A stretch of 64,000 bases of DNA from Streptomyces sp. TP-A0874 (GCF_001748085.1 NZ_BBZK01000003.1:186001-250000); one strand, 5' to 3'. Positions 1-8,947 are shown, counted from the first letter of the stretch. Numbers and translations are program-made. Notes: generated by a model from the sequence alone, not told the origin.

Positions 1-949
1 AGCCGCCCCAGTTGGCCGGCTGCGGGGCCTGCGCGACGTCCCACTTGTCCGCGGCCTTCTCCCCGGCCTTCTCCTTGATGTAGCCGAGCATCCACGGCGG
101 GCAGACGACACTGGCGAACCGCCCGTTGGCGTAGGCCTGGTCCCAGCTCTTGTCGAACTGCTTGAGCTTCGCGGTCATCTTCCCCTTGACGGCCTCCATC
201 GCCAGGTCCCACGACGCCTTGACGGCCGGGCTGTCCTCGTAGATCAGCTCGCCGTCCGCGTCGTAGTAGCGCTCGGGGCTGCCGGAGATCGCGCCGTTGT
301 AGACGCCGCCGGCGGAGTCCGTGAACACCGTGCCGGAGGGGGCCTTCTCCATGTACTTCCGGCCGGTGTCGATGTACTTCTCCCAGTCGCCCGCCCAGAG
401 CTTGCCGACCTCATCCCGGTCGGTGGGCAGGCCGGCCTTCTCGAAGAGGTCCTTGCGGTAGCAGACGGCCATCGGCCCGATGTCGGTGCCGAGGCCGATG
501 ACCCTGCCGTCCTCGGTGGTCCCCTGGGCGAGCTTCCAGTCGAGGAAGTCCCCGGTGTTGACGCCCTTCTCCTTGCCGAGGTCGACGAACTTGTCGCCGT
601 GCAGGGCGGTGGTCTCCGCGATGTTGCCGACTTCGACGGCCTGGATGTCCTGGAGGCCGCTGCCGGCGCCCAGGTGGGTCAACAACTGCGTGTAGTACTG
701 GTCGCTTCGCTCGATCGAGGTTTCCTTGATGGTGACGCCGGGGTTCAACTTCTCGTACTCGTCGTAGAGCCCGGCCTGCTTGTAGCCGAAGACCCCGAAG
801 ACGCCGATCGTGATGACTTTCTTGCCGTCCTTGCCGGAGCTGGCGGAACCTCCGTCGTCTCCGTCGTCGGCGCAGCCGCCGAGCAGGCCGATGCCCAGGG
901 CCGTGACCGCCGCGAGCGTCACCGCCCGCCGCGTCCGAGTAGTGCCCAT
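1..949 (-). CDS. cebE: Sugar ABC transporter substrate-binding lipoprotein, CebE-like (3' end outside window)
   Basis: Extracellular sugar-binding lipoprotein of the family 1 solute-binding type, predicted to capture cellobiose or cello-oligosaccharides for an ABC importer. The N-terminus has twin arginines, a hydrophobic stretch and a lipobox ending in Cys26 (LLGGC), followed by an acidic/Ser linker and the mature domain (YKQAGLYDEYEKLNPGV, then HLGAGSGLQDIQAVEVGNIAE). The C-terminus runs off the window start, so permease genes probably lie beyond it. A perfect TGGGAGCGCTCCCA box about 110 bases upstream and a divergent LacI regulator match the ceb locus of other Streptomyces, where CebR represses cebEFG-bglC. 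Substrate is inferred from this context; the symbol would be wrong if this is a paralogous importer. Confidence 0.8.
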   Translation of the reverse strand, partial: MGTTRTRRAVTLAAVTALGIGLLGGCADDGDDGGSASSGKDGKKVITIGVFGVFGYKQAGLYDEYEKLNPGVTIKETSIERSDQYYTQLLTHLGAGSGLQDIQAVEVGNIAETTALHGDKFVDLGKEKGVNTGDFLDWKLAQGTTEDGRVIGLGTDIGPMAVCYRKDLFEKAGLPTDRDEVGKLWAGDWEKYIDTGRKYMEKAPSGTVFTDSAGGVYNGAISGSPERYYDADGELIYEDSPAVKASWDLAMEAVKGKMTAKLKQFDKSWDQAYANGRFASVVCPPWMLGYIKEKAGEKAADKWDVAQAPQPANWGG

Positions 950-1057
950 CAGTCCTCCTAGCGCCCTGACGTTCGCTCCCGGCCGGGAATGCTCGTGGGG
1001 AAGCTTGTACTGAGGCTCGGGCGGGGAACGTACGGGATGTGTATGAGTCAGGTACCG

Positions 1058-1071
1058 TGGGAGCGCTCCCA
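1058..1071. promoter_or_regulatory. CebR-type operator (perfect 14-bp palindrome)
   Basis: The sequence TGGGAGCGCTCCCA is a perfect palindrome identical to the published CebR box of Streptomyces. It lies between the divergent binding-protein gene (start 949) and the LacI gene (start 1202), so one site could control both. Confidence 0.85.
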
Positions 1072-1201
1072 AAAGTGATGTGTTGAAGGGTTGCCGCTAC
1101 TCGGTGGAGTGTCAAGGCCGTCGGCATGACGAACTCGCCGCAACGGGAGTGATGTTGAATGGCGCGGAGGCGCCGGAATCGGCTTGTGGCTGGAGGCGGT
1201 C

Positions 1202-2230
1202 ATGTCGGCGATGGGAAAGCGTGGTGCGAGGCCCACCCTTGAGGAGGTCGCCGCGCGGGCCGGGGTGGGCCGCGGCACGGTCTCACGAGTGATCAACGAG
1301 TCACCCCGGGTCAGCGCCCGGACCAGGGAGGTCGTGCAGAACGCCATCGCCGAACTCGGCTACGTGCCCAACCGCGCGGCCCGTGCCCTGGCGGCCAACC
1401 GGACCGACGCCGTCGCGCTCGTGGTCCCGGAGGCCGAGACCCGCCTCTTCGCCGAGCCGTACTTCTCCGGCATCATCCGCGGGGTCGGCTCGGAGCTCGC
1501 CGATACCGAAATGCAACTTCTGCTCACCCTGATCCGCACCCCTAAGGAGCGGGACCGCTTCGCCTCCTACCTCGCCGCGCACCGGGTCGACGGCGTCCTC
1601 CTGGTCTCCGTGCACGCCGACGACCCGCTGCCCGACCTGCTGGAGCGGATCGGGATGCCGGCGGTGCTCAGCGGGCGTCGGGCCGCCGGCGAGTCGGTCT
1701 CCTACGTGGACTCCGACAACGTCGGCGGTGCCGGCGCCGCAGTCGAGCACCTGATCGAGCGGGGGCGGCGCGCGGTCGGCACGATCACCGGGCCGCTCGA
1801 CATGTACGTCGCCGAATGCCGCTTGGACGGCTATCGCCGGGCGCTCGCGGCCGGTGGCCGGGAGGTGGACGAACAGCTGGTGGCCGTGGGCGACTTCACC
1901 GAGGACGGCGGACGCCGCGCCATGCGGCAACTGCTCGACCGCAGGCCGGACCTGGACGCCGTGTTCTGCGCCTCCGACCTGATGGCCTCCGGTGCCCGCC
2001 AGGTACTGCGCGAGCACGGCCGCGCCGTCCCGGACGACGTGGCCCTGATCGGTTTCGACGACTCCGCGGTGGCCCGGCACATGGACCCTCCGCTGACCAG
2101 CGTCCGTCAGCCGATCGAGGAGATGGGACGGGCGATGGCCCGGGTGCTGCTGGGGCAGATCGCCGAACGCCCCGCGGAGCGCCGCCAGGTGGTCCTGCCG
2201 ACGGAGCTGGTCCGGCGGGCCTCCTCCTGA
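1202..2230 (+). CDS. cebR: LacI-family cellobiose-responsive repressor, CebR-like
   Basis: DNA-binding repressor of 342 residues. The LacI helix-turn-helix lies near residues 11-35 (RPTLEEVAARAGVGRGTVSR), the hinge follows at YVPNRAARALA, and the rest is a periplasmic-binding-protein-like effector domain ending in the usual DPPLTSVRQP and ELVRR segments. The ATG at 1202 is chosen because GGAGGCGGTC precedes it at good distance; an in-frame upstream start at 1184 lacks such a site. It is transcribed away from the binding protein, with a CebR box in the shared intergenic region, so cellobiose or cellotriose is the expected inducer. In other Streptomyces CebR also controls thaxtomin genes, none of which are seen here. 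Confidence 0.8.
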   Translation: MSAMGKRGARPTLEEVAARAGVGRGTVSRVINESPRVSARTREVVQNAIAELGYVPNRAARALAANRTDAVALVVPEAETRLFAEPYFSGIIRGVGSELADTEMQLLLTLIRTPKERDRFASYLAAHRVDGVLLVSVHADDPLPDLLERIGMPAVLSGRRAAGESVSYVDSDNVGGAGAAVEHLIERGRRAVGTITGPLDMYVAECRLDGYRRALAAGGREVDEQLVAVGDFTEDGGRRAMRQLLDRRPDLDAVFCASDLMASGARQVLREHGRAVPDDVALIGFDDSAVARHMDPPLTSVRQPIEEMGRAMARVLLGQIAERPAERRQVVLPTELVRRASS

Positions 2231-2444
2231 AAACGGCCGCTCGGTGACTCCCGAAGGGGGAGCGAACTCGGCGGGGCGGCGGGCGATGTGCTCCCGTACG
2301 GCTCACCCGGCGCCCCCCGGTCCCGCTCGCGACCAGCACCGGAATCATCCGGGGGTGCCGAGTTCGGTGGCGGGTCGGAGTCGCTGGCGTTCGCCGCCGA
2401 CGAACGCCGAGGGGCAGTGCGAGAGGCCAGCCGAAGGCCAGGAG

Positions 2445-2876
2445 TGCCGCGTGGTCGCCGGCGCCCATCCCCGGAGCAGCGACCTCGCCATCGGGCGTCC
2501 CGTACCCGGTCCCGGCGCTTCGGCCAAGTACGAGACCGAGCTGCGTGCCCTGGACGGGATCGGGCTGACCGACATCGGGATGGAGCACACCCTGACCGCC
2601 CTGCTCTCCCTGGTGCGAGGGACCGCCCGAGCCGCACTCGCAGCCCAGGGCTCCGGGGAACCGGGTGAGGACCAGGACACCGGCTGGTGGGCGAACATCG
2701 AACCTGCCCTCACCGCGGCCATCGGCGAGCAGACCCGGTTCCCGACCGCCTCGCGTGTCGCACGCGCACTCGGTGAACAGACCGGCAAAGCCAACGACCC
2801 GGAGGGTGCCTACCGGCGCGGTGTCGGCCTGCTCCTTGAGGGCATCGCGCGGCAGATCGACCTCCCGGGAGCGTGA
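2445..2876 (+). pseudogene. Remnant of a TetR-family regulator (C-terminal ligand domain only)
   Basis: From about 2451 the frame reads as the C-terminal effector domain of TetR regulators (TetR_C type): SSDLAIGRPVPGPG, then ELRALDGIGLTDIGMEHTLT, an acidic loop, WWANIEPALTAAI, and a closing helix ending at 2876. The frame is open back to 2244, but residues encoded before about 2445 look like random high-GC translation with Pro/Arg-rich composition. No helix-turn-helix is visible there in any forward frame. The gene therefore seems to have lost its DNA-binding half. It could be a scar of deletion between cebR and tRNA-His. A short functional protein cannot be excluded, but I see no convincing ribosome site for one. 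Confidence 0.6.
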
Positions 2877-3030
2877 CGCCCGCCAGGCCGCGTGCGCAGC
2901 CGGTCAGATGCCGATCGCGACCACATCGTCGACCAGAGCTTCCGGGGGACGGAGGCTCTGCCGCTGACCGGCCGTACGGCAGGGGGCCAGGCCGATGATC
3001 CAGGCTGGGCCGAGAACTCCGGAACGAGAG

Positions 3031-3082
3031 CGAGGCCCGAACTTTCGACCGAGCTATTCCTCAGTCGAAAGTTCGGACCTCG
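3031..3082 (-). terminator. 19-bp stem-loop downstream of tRNA-His
   Basis: An inverted repeat with 19-base arms (3031-3049 and 3064-3082, one mismatch; core arm CCGAACTTTCGAC) and a 14-base loop sits immediately past the 3' end of tRNA-His on the minus strand. There is no U tract, which is common for Streptomyces terminators. It most likely ends the tRNA transcript. Confidence 0.6.
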
Positions 3083-3087
3083 CGCGC

Positions 3088-3163
3088 TGGGGTGAGTAAC
3101 GGGACTCGAACCCGCGACATCCTGGACCACAACCAGGTGCTCTACCAGCTGAGCTATACCCAC
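3088..3163 (-). tRNA. tRNA-His (GTG anticodon), CCA encoded
   Basis: A complete cloverleaf: acceptor GTGGGTA pairs with TACTCAC, the D arm is AGCTCAGCTGGTAGAGC, the anticodon loop contains TTGTGGT (anticodon GTG), and the T arm is GGGTTCGAGTCCC. Base 73 is C and the base before position 1 is G, the G-1:C73 identity pair specific to tRNA-His. A genomic CCA follows. It lies just downstream of orn on the same strand. No integrase or attachment-site duplication is seen beside it. Confidence 0.95.
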
Positions 3164-3322
3164 CACGAACGATTCTTGCTCGAACCGTTCAAGAAGAAGT
3201 GTACAGGGTCCGGCGGGGTGCTCGCTCCCGCCTTTCCCCCTGGGCAGCGTGTCGTTCAGGGGCCGCGCGGCGGCACGCGGCCGGTTGCCGTCGGTTCTGG
3301 TAGGGGCGTTCGGAAGAGCGGC

Positions 3323-3943
3323 TCAGGTGCTCGGCTGCGCCGGAGCCGTCGGAAGCACGTGCTTGGCCGCGATGGCCTTCGCCGTCTCGGAGTCGGGGCC
3401 GGGTCGCGGCACGAAGACCGCCTCCCGGTAGTAGCGGAGTTCGGCGATGCTCTCCCTGATGTCGGCCAGCGCCCGGTGGTTGCCGTTCTTCTCCGGGCTG
3501 TTGAAGTACGCCCGGGGGTACCAGCGGCGGGCGAGTTCCTTCACCGAGGAGACGTCGACGATCCGGTAGTGGAGATGGTTCTCCAGCTTCGGCATGTCAC
3601 GCAGCAGGAAACCGCGGTCGGTGCCGACCGAGTTGCCGCAGAGCGGGGCCTTGCCACGCTCCGGCACGTGCTCCCGGATGTAGGCCAGGACCTGTTCCTC
3701 GGCCTCCTCCAGCGTCGTGCCGTCGTCGAGCTCCGCCAGCAGGCCCGACGCGGTGTGCATCTCGCGCACCACGTCGGGCATCGTGGTCAGCGCGCCGGCC
3801 GGTGGGCGGATGACGACATCCACGCCCTCCCCGAGCACGTTGAGCTCAGAGTCGGTGACCAGTGCGGCCACCTCGATGAGCGCGTCGTCAGACAGCGAGA
3901 GTCCGGTCATCTCGCAGTCGATCCACACCATGCGATCGTTCAT
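3323..3943 (-). CDS. orn: Oligoribonuclease
   Basis: 3'-to-5' exoribonuclease of 206 residues that degrades two- to five-nucleotide RNAs and pGpG in the cytoplasm. It is a DEDDh enzyme with all five acidic/His residues visible: D9 and E11 in WIDCEMTGL, D109 in GTDRGF, and H156 and D161 in NHRALADI. The ATG at 3943 gives the standard N-terminus MNDRMVWIDCE with AGGACG upstream. It lies directly downstream of adpA on the same strand, an arrangement known in S. griseus and S. coelicolor where the two genes are neighbours and orn affects development. Confidence 0.96.
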   Translation of the reverse strand: MNDRMVWIDCEMTGLSLSDDALIEVAALVTDSELNVLGEGVDVVIRPPAGALTTMPDVVREMHTASGLLAELDDGTTLEEAEEQVLAYIREHVPERGKAPLCGNSVGTDRGFLLRDMPKLENHLHYRIVDVSSVKELARRWYPRAYFNSPEKNGNHRALADIRESIAELRYYREAVFVPRPGPDSETAKAIAAKHVLPTAPAQPST

Positions 3944-3962
3944 ACGTCCTAGCCTATGCGTC

Positions 3963-5216
3963 CTATTCCACCGGGCGGCTTCGCTGGCCGGGCACCATCG
4001 GGCGGGCGCCCGACCGGTCCGGAGCGTGGTCGACCCCGTACGGTACGTACCCCTCCGGTTCCGGCCTGCCGACCGCGCCGGGGAAGCCGGCCTCGGACGG
4101 TCCGGGACCCGCGGGGCCGCCGTGGCCGCCCCGGCCCTGGCGGCGCGTGGCCGCCGCATGCTCGGCGGCCGCCGTCCCGTCGGTCCGCTCGGCGCCGCCC
4201 TGCGGCCGTCTGGCCCGGTAGGCGGCCCGGTAGGCGGCGGGCGAGGAGCCCAACTGGCGTCGGAAGTGACCGCGGAGGGCGACCGGCGACCGGAACCCGC
4301 AACGACCGGCCACCTCGTCGACCGAGTAGTCGGAGGTCTCCAGCAGCCGCTGTGCCTGGAGCACCCGCTGGGTGATCAGCCACTGCAGGGGGGCGCTGCC
4401 GGTGAGTGAGCGGAAGCGCCGGTCGAAGGTGCGGCGGCTCATGTAGGCGCGGGCGGCGAGGGTCTCCACGTCGAACTGCTCGTGCAGGTGCTCCAGCGCC
4501 CATGCCACGACCTCGGCGAGCGGGTCCGCGCCGATCTCCTCCGGTAAAGACCGGTCCAGGTAACGCTCCTGTCCGCCGGCGCGGCGCGGCGGTACGACGA
4601 GTCGGCGGGCGAGCGCACCGGCCGCCTCCGGTCCGTGGTCGGCGCGGACTATGTGGAGGCAGAGGTCTATGCCGGCCGCCGTCCCCGCGGAGGTCAGCAC
4701 ATCGCCGTCGTCGACGAAGAGTTCGCGCGGGTCCACATGGACGGACGGGTAGCGTTTGGCCAGCGTCGGGGCGTACATCCAGTGGGTGGTGGCGGGGCGG
4801 CCGTCGAGCAGCCCCGCGGCGGCCAGCACGAACGCGCCGGTGCACAGGCCCACGATGCGCGCGCCCTCCTCCTGGGCGCGGCGGAGCGCTTCCAGGGCCT
4901 CCCTGGGCGGTGGCGCGGTGATCGACCGCCAGGCGGGCACGACGACGGTGCCGGCTCGGGCGAGCGCCTCCAGGCCGAACGGCGCGGTCAGTTCGAGTCC
5001 GCCGGTGGTGCGCAGTGGCGCGTCCTCGCCGGCGCAGACCAGGAGCCGGTAACGGGGGACGCCGGCGTCCTGTCGGTCGATACCGAACACGGAAAGCGGG
5101 ATGGAGCTCTCGAAGATGGGCCCGCCGCTGAAGAGCAGTACTGCGACGATCTCCCGGCGGCGGCGCCCGGACAGCTTTTGCGCCGTCTCCGGTATCGTCG
5201 TGGAGTCCTGGCTCAT
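3963..5216 (-). CDS. adpA: AdpA, AraC-family master regulator of development and secondary metabolism
   Basis: Pleiotropic transcription factor of 417 residues that activates sporulation, secreted-enzyme and antibiotic genes. Residues about 24-200 form the DJ-1/PfpI-like (GATase1) dimerisation domain (VAVLLFSGGPIFESSIPLSV, IVGLCTGAFVLAAAG). Residues about 235-335 form the AraC double helix-turn-helix (AARAYMSRRTFDRRFRSLTG, GFRSPVALRGHFRRQLG). The C-tail is Gly/Pro-rich and variable, as in orthologues. Leu224 between the two domains is encoded by TTA (bases 4545-4547), so translation should need the bldA tRNA. An in-frame upstream extension is possible but MSQDSTT matches AdpA N-termini. A long upstream non-coding region is consistent with complex regulation. 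Confidence 0.96.
   Translation of the reverse strand: MSQDSTTIPETAQKLSGRRRREIVAVLLFSGGPIFESSIPLSVFGIDRQDAGVPRYRLLVCAGEDAPLRTTGGLELTAPFGLEALARAGTVVVPAWRSITAPPPREALEALRRAQEEGARIVGLCTGAFVLAAAGLLDGRPATTHWMYAPTLAKRYPSVHVDPRELFVDDGDVLTSAGTAAGIDLCLHIVRADHGPEAAGALARRLVVPPRRAGGQERYLDRSLPEEIGADPLAEVVAWALEHLHEQFDVETLAARAYMSRRTFDRRFRSLTGSAPLQWLITQRVLQAQRLLETSDYSVDEVAGRCGFRSPVALRGHFRRQLGSSPAAYRAAYRARRPQGGAERTDGTAAAEHAAATRRQGRGGHGGPAGPGPSEAGFPGAVGRPEPEGYVPYGVDHAPDRSGARPMVPGQRSRPVE
4545..4547 (-). other. bldA-dependent TTA codon in adpA
   Basis: Codon 224 of adpA reads TTA on the minus strand within CGG TCT TTA CCG GAG. This rare codon is conserved at the inter-domain position in Streptomyces AdpA and makes its translation depend on the bldA leucyl tRNA. 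Confidence 0.9.
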
Positions 5217-6044
5217 GGCTCTAAGCCCCCCTCGGTGGTCGCGTCCTCTCGGTGCTGCACGTTTCCCCTCGGTCCTGCACAAGTCCCCCGCCGTGAATGG
5301 CCAAGATCGAATCTACTGTGTCGCACGTGGCGAGCGTGACTAGTTCACCACCTACTGCTATGTCGACATGACAACTTGGCGTGAAGCATTCGATCACGAA
5401 GCGTGGCAGCCGTCGGCTCCGCTGGGAAGTCCGCCTACCGTCGGTCTCCCCCTGGGACACGTGGCGTGCGCCCCCGAAGCCCACTTTTGCCCAGGTCGGA
5501 ACGGTGCTGGGCGCGCTGTCCGGCGAGGTTGGTGCCGTTGCGGGAAGTTGGCCGAAAAGAAGCGCAGCTGTCGAGGCGGGTTGATTCCATGATCGACAGA
5601 CTGCCCCGGACGCTCTCCCTGCTTCCGTGCGCCCCCGTTGCGCCCCGTCCCGAAGGCGGGGGAGCGGCCGGTCCAGAGGGTCGGGGACCCTGTCGGCCCC
5701 GCCCACGCACGGGTGGCGCTCGGCGCCGCCGCGCCCGTCCGCGACGGGACTTCCGCCTGCGGCCGCGGAGGGCCCGCCGACGGACCCCGTCTGCGGGCCG
5801 CAGCGGCGTTGCGTTATGGGCCCATTCTCCGGCATGCTCCCGGAAGCCGTGTGTGGGAGCCGGACGAATACCCCGCTCTCCGCGCGTCGGTGCACATGAC
5901 CCCGGCAGGTGAGGAGTGTCGTCGTACCCTTTGGGGTAAGGGCTTGGAAAGATGATTCCCGGACTATCCCCCTTCCCCTTCGGAGCCCGCTCCGCCACCC
6001 ACCGCCGCTCCCTCCCGTAGAGGACCTTCTTCGCCGAGACACCG
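5217..6044. promoter_or_regulatory. Long non-coding region upstream of adpA and the UspA gene
   Basis: About 830 bases without a credible gene; short open frames here lack family resemblance and ribosome sites. The stretch nearest adpA is relatively AT-rich (5300-5400) and contains TGGCGTGAAG at 5377-5386, one base from the AdpA consensus TGGCSNGWWY, as expected for autoregulation, and the small palindrome TGTCGACA at 5361-5368. The right part must carry the promoter of the rightward UspA gene. Exact promoter elements could not be assigned. Confidence 0.45.
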
Positions 6045-6566
6045 ATGGCCGGTCACGAGATCCCTGAACCAGCGGACCGCAGGAAGGTCGCCGATCTGAC
6101 GGCAGACCTTGAAGCGGCGGAAGGGGTGCGCCAACCCTGTGACCCCGCGTTCCAACACGGCGTGGTGGTGGGGTTCGACGGTTCGACGTCCAGTGAGCGC
6201 GCACTCGCCTATGCCATCGGGATGGCCCGGCGCTGCCGGTCGGGCCTGATCATCGTCCATGTGGCGAACCGGCTGCCGACGACGGTGTGGGCGGGGTGCG
6301 AGCCGCCGGTCTTCGTGGACGTGCCGGACCACCGCACCGAGGTGCTCGGTCTGGAACTGGCCTGTGCCGAGCACCTCGCCGAGGTGCCGTGGATCCTCGT
6401 CGAGCGCGGCGGGGACATCTGCCACGAACTGGAGGAGGTCGGCCGGGAGTACGCGGCCGACGCCATCGTCGTCGGTTCGACCCACGGGCTGGTGGGCCGG
6501 ATGTTCGGCTCGGTCGCCGGGCGGCTCGCCCGCCGCGCGCAGCGTCCGGTGGTCACCATCCCCTGA
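6045..6566 (+). CDS. Universal stress protein (UspA family)
   Basis: Cytoplasmic single-domain UspA protein of 173 residues. The strand-1 motif VVVGFDGSTSSERALAYAI (near residue 45) and the ATP-binding signature G-x2-G-x9-G-S at GSTHGLVGRMFGSVAGRLAR near the C-terminus are both present, so it is likely of the ATP-binding class. The first 40 residues form a polar extension not typical of the core domain. It stands alone between adpA (divergent) and glmS (convergent). Role beyond stress physiology cannot be read from sequence. Confidence 0.85.
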   Translation: MAGHEIPEPADRRKVADLTADLEAAEGVRQPCDPAFQHGVVVGFDGSTSSERALAYAIGMARRCRSGLIIVHVANRLPTTVWAGCEPPVFVDVPDHRTEVLGLELACAEHLAEVPWILVERGGDICHELEEVGREYAADAIVVGSTHGLVGRMFGSVAGRLARRAQRPVVTIP

Positions 6567-6703
6567 CGGACCGGTGGGTGGTGATCGCCACCGGCTGAAG
6601 GGCCCGGCCGTCACCACCCGCTCGTATGGGCGGCAGCGGCCCGAGCCCCCTCCCTCCGCACCGGTTCAGCCCGTCCACCGGGCGGTCCGCCCCGCGGGCG
6701 CGG

Positions 6704-8518
6704 TCACTCCACCGTCACGGACTTGGCGAGATTGCGGGGCTTGTCGATGTCCCGACCGAGCGCCAGCGCCGTGTGGTAGGCGAGCAGTTGCAGCGGGATG
6801 CCCATCAGGATGGGATCGAGTTCCACCTCGTTGCGGGGCACCAGGATCGTGTGGTCGGCCCGCTCCTGCTCCTGGTGGGCCACCGCCAGGATGCGGCCCT
6901 TCCGTGCCTTGATCTCCTCCAGGGTCGCGCGGTTCTTCTCCAGCAGGTCGTCGTCCGGGACGATGGCCACGGTCGGCACCTCCGGCTCGATCAGCGCGAG
7001 CGGACCGTGCTTCAACTCCGAGGCCGGGTAGGCCTCGGCGTGGATGTAGCTGACCTCCTTGAGCTTCTGCGCGGCCTCCCGGGCCACCGGATAGCCGCGC
7101 ACCCGGCCGACGAACATCATGCTCCGGGCGTCGGCGTAGTCGGCCGCGATCGCCGCGATCTCCCGCTCCCCGCGGAGCACTTCGGCGATCTGCTCGGGAA
7201 GCCTGCGCAGGCCGGCCAGGATCCGTCTGCCGTCCGCCACCGAGAGGTCCCGGATCCGCCCCAGATGCAGCGCGAAGAGGGCGAAGGCCACCGCGGTGTT
7301 GGTGAAGCACTTGGTGGAGACCACGCAGACCTCCGGACCGGCGTGGACGTAGATGCCGCCGTCGGTCTCGCGGGCGATGGCGCTGCCGACGACGTTCACC
7401 ACCCCCAGCACCCGGGCGCCCTTCCGCTTCAGCTCCTGCACGGCGGCCAGGGTGTCGTAGGTCTCCCCGGACTGACTGACCGCGATGTAGAGCGTGTCGG
7501 GGTCGACCACCGCGTTCCGGTAGCGGAACTCGCTGGCGGGTTCGGCGTCGGCGGGGACCCGCGCCAGCTCCTCGATCAGCTGGGCGCCGATCTGGCCGGA
7601 GTAGTAGGCCGAGCCGCAGCCGAGGATCTTGACCCGCCGCACTCCGCGGGCCTCGCGCGCGTCGAGGCTGAGCCCGCCCAGCCGGACGGTGGCGAACCGG
7701 TCGTCGATCCGGCCGCGCAACACCCGGTCGACCGCCTCGGCCTGCTCGCTGATCTCCTTGTGCATGTAGGTGTCGTGGCCACCCATGTCGTAGGACTCCG
7801 GCTCCCACTCCACGGTGGTCGGGGCCGCCGAGGTGCGGTCCCCCTCGGTGGTGTAGGTGCGGTAGTCCCCGGCCTGCACGGTCGCCATCTCGCCGTCCCC
7901 GAGCGTGACCACCTGCCGGGTGTGGCTGACCAGCGCGGCCACGTCGGAGGAGACGAACATCTCCTTGTCCGCGATGCCCAGGACGACCGGGGAGCCGTTG
8001 CGGGCCACCACGATCCGGTCCGGGAAGTCCGAGTGGAGCACGGCGATGCCGTAGGTGCCCTCGACCAGCCGCAGGGCCCCGCGGACCCGTTCCTCCAGCG
8101 TCTCGGCGGTGGAGCGGCCGATGAGGTGGGCGAGCACCTCCGAGTCCGTCTCGGAGGCGAGCAGGACGCCCTCGGCGGTCAACCTGGCGCGCAGTTCCGG
8201 GGCGTTGTCGATGATGCCGTTGTGGACGACGGCGACCTTCCCCTCGCCGTCCAGGTGGGGGTGGGCGTTCTCGTCGTTCGGTGCGCCGTGGGTGGCCCAG
8301 CGGGTGTGGGCGATGCCGGTGGTGCCGGCGAAGCGCTTGGGGAGTTTCGCCTGGAGCTCACGCACCCTGCCCTTGGACTTGACCGACCGCAGGGCACCGG
8401 GCCGGCCGCCGACGGCGATCCCGGCGGAGTCGTAGCCCCGGTACTCCAGCCGCTGGAGCCCCTCCAGCAGCAGTGGCGCCGCGTCCCGTTTCCCGATGTA
8501 ACCGACGATTCCGCACAT
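6704..8518 (-). CDS. glmS: Glutamine-fructose-6-phosphate aminotransferase (isomerizing)
   Basis: Makes glucosamine-6-phosphate from fructose-6-phosphate and glutamine, the first step of UDP-GlcNAc and peptidoglycan synthesis. The 604 residues show the class II amidotransferase start MCGIVGYIG (nucleophile Cys2), LEYRGYDSAG and HTRWATHG. Two SIS sugar-isomerase domains follow (ILGCGSAYYSG with SQSGETYDT; then FVGRVRGYPVAREAAQKLKE), and the C-terminus NLAKSVTVE is canonical. The length is typical. The start is preceded by GAGAGGG. Streptomyces commonly encode more than one GlmS, and this locus resembles the copy near adpA. Confidence 0.95.
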   Translation of the reverse strand: MCGIVGYIGKRDAAPLLLEGLQRLEYRGYDSAGIAVGGRPGALRSVKSKGRVRELQAKLPKRFAGTTGIAHTRWATHGAPNDENAHPHLDGEGKVAVVHNGIIDNAPELRARLTAEGVLLASETDSEVLAHLIGRSTAETLEERVRGALRLVEGTYGIAVLHSDFPDRIVVARNGSPVVLGIADKEMFVSSDVAALVSHTRQVVTLGDGEMATVQAGDYRTYTTEGDRTSAAPTTVEWEPESYDMGGHDTYMHKEISEQAEAVDRVLRGRIDDRFATVRLGGLSLDAREARGVRRVKILGCGSAYYSGQIGAQLIEELARVPADAEPASEFRYRNAVVDPDTLYIAVSQSGETYDTLAAVQELKRKGARVLGVVNVVGSAIARETDGGIYVHAGPEVCVVSTKCFTNTAVAFALFALHLGRIRDLSVADGRRILAGLRRLPEQIAEVLRGEREIAAIAADYADARSMMFVGRVRGYPVAREAAQKLKEVSYIHAEAYPASELKHGPLALIEPEVPTVAIVPDDDLLEKNRATLEEIKARKGRILAVAHQEQERADHTILVPRNEVELDPILMGIPLQLLAYHTALALGRDIDKPRNLAKSVTVE

Positions 8519-8671
8519 GCGGTTCGACCCTCTCTGTTCGTGGTGGTCCGGCTGTCCGTGGCGGTCTGGCCGGCCGTGTCACCGGTCTGGTTGGTGGTGT
8601 GGGAGGTCCGTCCGGGGCGAGGTGGCGGCCGCCGGCGGCTGGGCAGGCCGCCGCGGACACCCGGTGCCGGT

Positions 8672-8947
8672 TCAGCCGTAGACGATCCGACGCAGCTGCC
8701 GCAGTGAGAGCGGGGGCGGGTTGACCGCGCGGTGCGGCAGTTCCGCTGTGATCCGTTCGAAGATCTCGGGGTTCTTCAGACCACCGGAGCGCAGTTCCTG
8801 GTGGCGGCGGCGGACGAACTCCTCGGTCGTCTCGTCGAAGTACGCCAACACGTCGAGGACCACCCGGGCGGCTTCGCCGCGCCGCAGCGGAGTGCTGCGG
8901 ACCAGGTGGTCGACGAGGTCGTCGTGGGGCAGGGATCGATCGGACAC
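8672..8947 (-). CDS. Small conserved actinobacterial protein of unknown function
   Basis: A 91-residue acidic/basic-mixed cytoplasmic protein beginning at GTG (SDRSLPHDDLVDHLV). It has no signal peptide or membrane segment. The central part is predicted helical (RGEAARVVLDVLAYFDETTEEFVRRRHQEL) and the C-terminus LSLRQLRRIVYG looks conserved in Streptomyces proteins I recall. It is encoded upstream of glmS on the same strand with a gap of about 150 bases, so co-transcription is possible. A perfect palindrome lies 42 bases upstream of the start. The internal GTG is preferred to an upstream ATG at 9012 because the extra residues overlap that palindrome and look non-coding. Confidence 0.65.
   Translation of the reverse strand: MSDRSLPHDDLVDHLVRSTPLRRGEAARVVLDVLAYFDETTEEFVRRRHQELRSGGLKNPEIFERITAELPHRAVNPPPLSLRQLRRIVYG

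Noticed and set aside
3031-3163. tRNA-His as an integration site for a mobile element
   Set aside because: tRNA genes are common attachment sites, but no integrase and no duplicated tRNA 3' end are seen in the window; the nearby dyad is better explained as a terminator.
5368-5955. Small open frames between adpA and the UspA gene
   Set aside because: None has a ribosome site with sensible spacing or a recognisable protein; the region is better seen as adpA/uspA regulatory DNA.
6626-8707. A 693-codon open frame opposite glmS
   Set aside because: Composition is low-complexity Gly/Val/Asp/Leu and mirrors the codon bias of glmS; no family resemblance or ribosome site.
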